Shown here one piece after another: positions 60,312 through 64,000 of a DNA stretch of 64,000 bases (within the stretch, counting starts at the first letter, position 1; each line of letters opens with the position of its first letter). The translations under genes were made by a program, and so were the position numbers. The stretch covers positions 206,444 through 270,443 of the forward strand of contig NZ_JARUKV010000002.1 in NCBI RefSeq assembly GCF_029688865.1, read 5' to 3'. The DNA is from Natronococcus sp. A-GB7. Its GTDB lineage: Archaea; Halobacteriota; Halobacteria; Halobacteriales; Natrialbaceae. Below the pieces are notes generated by a model, which did no database searches, was not told the DNA's origin, and worked only from the letters and a program-made list of their open reading frames with translations.

Positions 60312-60980
60312 ATGGACTCCGCCGCCCTGTTGGACCTCCTCGGGAACGAAAACCGGAGACGGATCCTCCGGCTGCTCGCGCGGAAACCCTGCTACGTGAC
60401 CGAGATCTCGGAGTACCTCGGCGTGAGTCCCAAGGCGGTGATCGAACACCTGCGCAAGCTCGAGGAGGCTGGGCTGATCGAGAGCCGGATCGACGACCAG
60501 CGCCGGAAGTACTTCCACATCGCCCGGAACCTTCGCCTCGAGGTGAGCCTCTCACCGTACGGCTACGTGAGCAAGAGCGCCTACCCGGCAAACAGCAGCT
60601 TCGACATCGCGACCTGTCGCCACCTCGAGATCGACGTCTCCTGGGACGACACCGACGACTTAGAGGAGCTACTGGCGACCTTAGAGCAGCTCGAACAGCT
60701 CGAAAACGAGCTGTCGCTAGCCCAGCGGTGGGTCCAGCGCCACGTCTGTGACGTGCTCGATCACATCTCCGAGACGGTCGGCACCGGGCCCGAGAGCCGG
60801 ATCTACGCCGACGTCCTCGCGAGCATTCGTTCCGAACCCAAGTCGGTCTCCGAGCTGGGCGAGGACGTCGACGCGCCCCGCGAGGTCGTCGCCGAGATCC
60901 TCGAGCAGATGGCCGACGAGGGGATGGTCCGACGGACGAGACGGGGCTGGGAGCTCGTCTCCGATCCTGAACCATCGTAA
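60312..60980 (+). CDS. ArsR-type winged-helix regulator
   Basis: 222 residues. N-terminal winged helix with Leu-Gly-Asn-Glu-Asn-Arg-Arg-Arg-Ile-Leu-Arg-Leu-Leu-Ala-Arg, Ser-Pro-Lys-Ala-Val-Ile-Glu-His-Leu-Arg-Lys-Leu-Glu and Lys-Tyr-Phe-His-Ile. A coiled-coil (Leu-Glu-Gln-Leu-Glu-Gln-Leu-Glu) follows, then a second winged helix at the C-terminus (Ser-Val-Ser-Glu-Leu-Gly-Glu-Asp). No Cys metal site is seen. Target unknown; the neighbouring secreted protein is a candidate. Confidence 0.8.
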   Translation: MDSAALLDLLGNENRRRILRLLARKPCYVTEISEYLGVSPKAVIEHLRKLEEAGLIESRIDDQRRKYFHIARNLRLEVSLSPYGYVSKSAYPANSSFDIATCRHLEIDVSWDDTDDLEELLATLEQLEQLENELSLAQRWVQRHVCDVLDHISETVGTGPESRIYADVLASIRSEPKSVSELGEDVDAPREVVAEILEQMADEGMVRRTRRGWELVSDPEPS

Positions 60981-61066
60981 CTGACCGGGGTTCGGTCGCA
61001 CGGCCGCTTTGCTCGGAAAACTCCGTAACGTGACTCGAGGCCTCTTCGAGGATGCCTGTCCCTCCA

Positions 61067-62695
61067 TCAGAACACGACGCGTGCTTCAGCTGGGGGCTGG
61101 CGCGGATGACCGTCTTCTCTGTGGTGAAGCGCAGCCAGAACGCGCTCGAGGGCGGCTCGGTCGCGCTCGGCAGTGAGTCGGACAGAAACCACGAGCACGA
61201 ACGACTGGTCCCGCGGTTCAGCGACGACGGAGAAGCTTGCCGACCGGGTATCGCCACAGCCGGTCGACAGTCGGGAGCCACCTCGATAGAGCCCGTCGTC
61301 GTATGGACCCCGTTTGGTGACCAGACAATCCTGATGCCGAAGTTCCTCGAGGATCCTGTCGGTCTCAGATTCGAGATCCGAAGAAAGCAGAACTCGGAGT
61401 CCTGGCGCTTCGAGCGTCTTCTGGAATCGCTCGATATCGGGTGCAGCGATCAAGCGTGGACCGAGATCGGTCCGCTGATAACGTCGGTCGGTCCACTCGG
61501 TCGGCACGTCGGTCCAGATCGTCCCCGTCTCGTCAGTGAGCGTCGTGTACGCTGTATACGGGTCGCCCGTCCGTACGTGCGCTGACGCAGGATGCTCGAG
61601 GACCGGTTCGAGCGGATACCCCTCGAGCGTTCCGGTGAGGAGGCTGCCGTCGCGGTAGACCTGAACCGGCAGTTCGTCGGCGGGGTCGTGTACGTCGATC
61701 ACGGTACAGTACTCGCGAACGGTGCCGCCTTTCCCGACGTGCGTGTCCGCAATCGCCGTGAGCACGTCGCCGGACTGAATGGTTGCGTTGCCGGCTGGGC
61801 TGTTGGACTCTACGGCCAAGACGCGGATTCCGGCCGGGGAACGGTCGTCGGCGGGAACGGCGGTACCGTGGATCCCGATCGATGCCGCGGCCGTTCCGGC
61901 TCGGATTTCCTCGACAACCGTGCTCGTGACCGGCGCACCGATCGCGAATCGCTCCGTCTCGTCGATCGGAGTGAACGGATTGCTGACCGCGTAGTTGACG
62001 CCTACGGCGCGGCCGTCTACGGTGACCAGCGGACCGCCGGAGTGTCCGCCGCGAAGCTGGGCCGTATGTTCGATCTCGGAGTCGACGGCAATCCACGTAT
62101 TCGCCGTCTCGGTGGTTCTCGAAATCGAGCCGGCGGTCGTCGCGTACGACTCGCCGTCCGGAAACCCGAGCGCCCACACGTCGAGTCCCGGCTCGGGCTC
62201 GTCGTCGTACCACGTAAGGGGTGTGTAGCCCTCGCCCACGATCCCGAGCACCGCCAGGTCGGCGCACTCCGAGACACCGAGCACGGTCGCGGTGGGCGAT
62301 GTCTGCTCCCGGCCAACGAACAGTTCGAGCGAATCGACGCCGGTCACGACGTGACTGTTCGTTACGACGACCCCCGAAGCATCGACGACGAAACCGGACC
62401 CGGAGACCGGTATCGGTTCGTCGCCGTACTCGCCGCCCGTTCGTACCGTACTGATCCGCACGACCGCATCCCGAGCCTCGTCGACGCTCGTCACCTGTCG
62501 TCTCTCGTCCCCGCTCTCGAGTTCCGTCTCGTCGCGCTGTCGCTCGGTATCGGAACGGCCGTGTCCCGCTTCGAGACGGCCAGCAACGCTGAGTACTCCC
62601 CCGATCGTAAGCTGCTTCAACACGCCCCGTCGAGTGCTCGAGGGAACGGTGTAGCTGGTCGACAGCATCTTTTTGGATCGGTCTGTGTCGGTCAT
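61067..62695 (-). CDS. HtrA-like trypsin protease with PDZ domain, Tat-exported
   Basis: 542 residues from the ATG at 62695. A Tat-type signal (Thr-Arg-Arg-Gly-Val-Leu-Lys) is followed by the S1C protease with the triad His (Thr-Asn-Ser-His-Val-Val), Asp (Ala-Asp-Leu-Ala-Val) and Ser (Gly-His-Ser-Gly-Gly-Pro-Leu). One PDZ domain is marked by Ser-Pro-Ala-Gly-Asn-Ala and Gly-Asp-Val-Leu-Thr-Ala-Ile. The last about 180 residues form an extra domain (Val-Pro-Thr-Glu-Trp ... Gly-Pro-Arg-Leu-Ile-Ala-Ala-Pro) also seen on other secreted bacterial proteases. It would degrade or refold misfolded proteins outside the membrane. Confidence 0.83.
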   Translation of the reverse strand: MTDTDRSKKMLSTSYTVPSSTRRGVLKQLTIGGVLSVAGRLEAGHGRSDTERQRDETELESGDERRQVTSVDEARDAVVRISTVRTGGEYGDEPIPVSGSGFVVDASGVVVTNSHVVTGVDSLELFVGREQTSPTATVLGVSECADLAVLGIVGEGYTPLTWYDDEPEPGLDVWALGFPDGESYATTAGSISRTTETANTWIAVDSEIEHTAQLRGGHSGGPLVTVDGRAVGVNYAVSNPFTPIDETERFAIGAPVTSTVVEEIRAGTAAASIGIHGTAVPADDRSPAGIRVLAVESNSPAGNATIQSGDVLTAIADTHVGKGGTVREYCTVIDVHDPADELPVQVYRDGSLLTGTLEGYPLEPVLEHPASAHVRTGDPYTAYTTLTDETGTIWTDVPTEWTDRRYQRTDLGPRLIAAPDIERFQKTLEAPGLRVLLSSDLESETDRILEELRHQDCLVTKRGPYDDGLYRGGSRLSTGCGDTRSASFSVVAEPRDQSFVLVVSVRLTAERDRAALERVLAALHHREDGHPRQPPAEARVVF

Positions 62696-62944
62696 TCGTC
62701 CGATTTCGGTGGTCGGTTCGTCTCGCGAATTATCGTCTGCCGTCGAACTTCGGTTCGCGCAGTACGTGTCGATTTCAGTTCCTGAGGCGACTATCGAACC
62801 ACACGAGTACGCAAATAGGTTTAGGGCTACTCGAACGAGATCACAGTAGCTGAGAGAGCCAACAGCGATACGCTCGCTCACCTATCGAACAGTTCGGGCG
62901 ACTCGAGTTCGGATCGACTACAGTATCCGCCTCGTCGACTCCGC

Positions 62945-63520
62945 TCACTCGATCTCCTGAAACAACCCGTTCCGGAGGTCCCGACCGAAGTAGTAGCCGA
63001 CGAGACAGGCGACCAGTCCGGCGGTCACGCCGACCGCTAGCACCGCCCGTCCCGAGCCGGCGACCGCGAGCACCGCGTTGCTTACTACCGCAGCGACCCC
63101 GCCGACGGCGGCGCCAGCCGCGCCCACCTCGAGGTAGCGCCGTTTCGACGTGGCGAGCCCGATCGCAAAGGCGACGGCGAGCATGCCGACGATCTGGCCG
63201 GCGATCGGGATCACCAGCTCCCCCGCAAAAAAGCCGACTCCGAGCGCGCCGACGAGTGCGAGAAACGCCTTCGGAGAGAACGCCGTCTCGAGCGAGAGGC
63301 GGGGAAGCGACGGCAGCCGCGACCGTAGCGAGGTCCGTTTCGCCGACTCCGTATCCGTCGACGCCGTGTCCGTCGACGTCCCAGCGGACGCGTCCGCGCT
63401 CGAGTCGGCGTCGGCCTCCGCGTTCGAGCCGGAGAGCAGCCGCTCCGTCTCCTCGAGGAGTTCGTCGGTCGAACGCTCCCCGCGGTCCGCCTCGACGAAC
63501 TCGTCCGAACGGTCGCTCAT
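62945..63520 (-). CDS. Polytopic membrane protein, unknown
   Basis: 191 residues. The acidic Ser/Thr/Asp-rich N-terminal tail (about 70) is followed by four hydrophobic helices with Gly-Ala-Leu-Gly-Val-Gly-Phe-Phe-Ala-Gly-Glu and a Gly-Tyr-Tyr-Phe-Gly-Arg-Asp-Leu-Arg-Asn end. No recognised family, though Gly-rich helices resemble small transporter or DUF456-like proteins. Confidence 0.6.
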   Translation of the reverse strand: MSDRSDEFVEADRGERSTDELLEETERLLSGSNAEADADSSADASAGTSTDTASTDTESAKRTSLRSRLPSLPRLSLETAFSPKAFLALVGALGVGFFAGELVIPIAGQIVGMLAVAFAIGLATSKRRYLEVGAAGAAVGGVAAVVSNAVLAVAGSGRAVLAVGVTAGLVACLVGYYFGRDLRNGLFQEIE

Positions 63521-63605
63521 ACGCGAGTGCAGGCGTTCCGGAACTATGGCCTTTTCCCACGTTCGACGGGCGTTCTTTTTACCCTCCCCGACGTACTGGG
63601 TGGCA

Positions 63606-63803
63606 GTGACTACCGAGCTGATCGTCTTCGGGGTGATCTCGATCGCTCTCGGGGGAGGGTTGCTGTACGCCGGCCGCCACCTCTACCCGCGGCTCGACCT
63701 CACCCGTGAGGCGCTGAGTACCGTCCGCCTGCTGACGGCAGTCATCGCCGGCGTGCTCCTCCTGATGGGGATCGGGCTCGTTACGGTCGGCCTGTTCACC
63801 TAG
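63606..63803 (+). CDS. Small membrane protein, two helices
   Basis: 65 residues from the GTG at 63606, with a TTTTTACC box (about 63574-63581) at leaderless spacing; a GTG two codons earlier is possible. Two hydrophobic helices, about 3-22 and 40-62, joined by Tyr-Pro-Arg-Leu-Asp-Leu-Thr-Arg-Glu. No recognised family. Confidence 0.55.
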   Translation: MTTELIVFGVISIALGGGLLYAGRHLYPRLDLTREALSTVRLLTAVIAGVLLLMGIGLVTVGLFT

Positions 63804-63857
63804 ACGGCTCGTCGCCGAAAGAGTGCCTTCAAGTCCGGCGCCGCGCAACGGAGAGGT

Positions 63858-64000
63858 ATGAATCCAGGCGACCGCGTTCGCGTCGATCGCGCGGACCGCA
63901 GCTACGAGGGCGTCCTGTTGCCCTCGAGTACGGACGAGCAGCTCGTGGTGAAACTCGAGGGCGGCTACAACGTCGGGATCGACCGCGAGGACGCGGCGGT
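63858..64000 (+). CDS. gatD: Glutamyl-tRNA(Gln) amidotransferase subunit D, N-terminal part (runs off window)
   Basis: The first 48 codons only: Met-Asn-Pro-Gly-Asp-Arg-Val-Arg-Val, then Tyr-Glu-Gly-Val-Leu-Leu-Pro-Ser-Ser and Leu-Glu-Gly-Gly-Tyr-Asn-Val-Gly-Ile. This is the characteristic GatD N-terminus, before the asparaginase-like domain. GatDE converts Glu-tRNA(Gln) to Gln-tRNA(Gln) in archaea. GGAGAGG lies a few bases before the ATG. The remainder is outside the window. Confidence 0.85.
   Translation, partial: MNPGDRVRVDRADRSYEGVLLPSSTDEQLVVKLEGGYNVGIDREDAA

Noticed and set aside
1..64000. tRNA, rRNA, CRISPR arrays, insertion sequences, prophage or defence islands
   Set aside because: I looked for conserved tRNA ends, direct repeat arrays, transposase motifs and terminal repeats and saw none that I could support.

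Overview
The window looks like ordinary chromosome from a halophilic archaeon (class Halobacteria, probably a Natrialbales member; the order is inferred from gene content and could be wrong). The evidence is high G+C, very acidic proteins rich in Asp and Glu, twin-arginine lipoprotein signals, F420 cofactor genes, CetZ, GatD, Orc/Cdc6, HerA-NurA and many short haloarchaeal DUF proteins. Many genes have an archaeal TATA-like box 25-35 bases before the start codon, as expected for leaderless transcripts. I see about 75 protein genes, densely packed on both strands, and no rRNA, tRNA, CRISPR array or intact insertion sequence.

Layout. 1-9 kb: the end of a metallophosphoesterase, a compact FeoB diverging from a CobW-type metallochaperone, small zinc and HEAT-like proteins, an Lrp regulator with a flavoprotein, and PurU. 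9-12.4 kb: an acetamidase/formamidase, a PAS histidine kinase and small proteins. 12.4-14.45 kb: a replication origin, with an orc1/cdc6 gene flanked on both sides by copies of a dyad-plus-G-tract repeat (origin recognition boxes) and a relatively AT-rich segment between inverted copies. 14.4-25 kb: PurC, a hydrolase, F420 biosynthesis (cofH, then cofC-cofG), an HD phosphohydrolase, the tubulin-like CetZ and an NDUFA9-like reductase. 25-31 kb: thymidylate kinase, an orphan dehydrogenase E1-alpha, TrkA between two stand-alone RAM-domain genes, and a DHH phosphoesterase. 31-33.4 kb: a TetR regulator, a small membrane protein and a degenerate polyprenyl-synthetase-like protein, with two similar operator-like palindromes.

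33.4-46 kb: OAH sulfhydrylase, phosphoglycerate mutase, NurA and, 3.4 kb further on, its partner HerA with RNase H and small genes between; then a WbqC/deacetylase-like pair and PspA. 46-53.5 kb: a cell-surface cluster with two FxLYD-like lipoproteins, a cupredoxin lipoprotein, an HPP membrane protein, two tandem paralogous membrane proteins of unknown function, and a His/Asp-rich Tat-exported protein. 53.6-64 kb: a TauE-type exporter, an overlapping epimerase/DUF1611 pair that matches the DgcA-DgcN D-glutamate route, uridine kinase, a Vms1-like peptidyl-tRNA hydrolase, an ArsR-type regulator, a Tat-exported HtrA-like protease and the first 48 codons of gatD.

Most distinctive: the origin and its repeats, the paired small zinc proteins that share a promoter element, the tandem membrane paralogs, the DgcN-DgcA pair, the TetR-type operator pair, and a long stem-loop near 59.46 kb.
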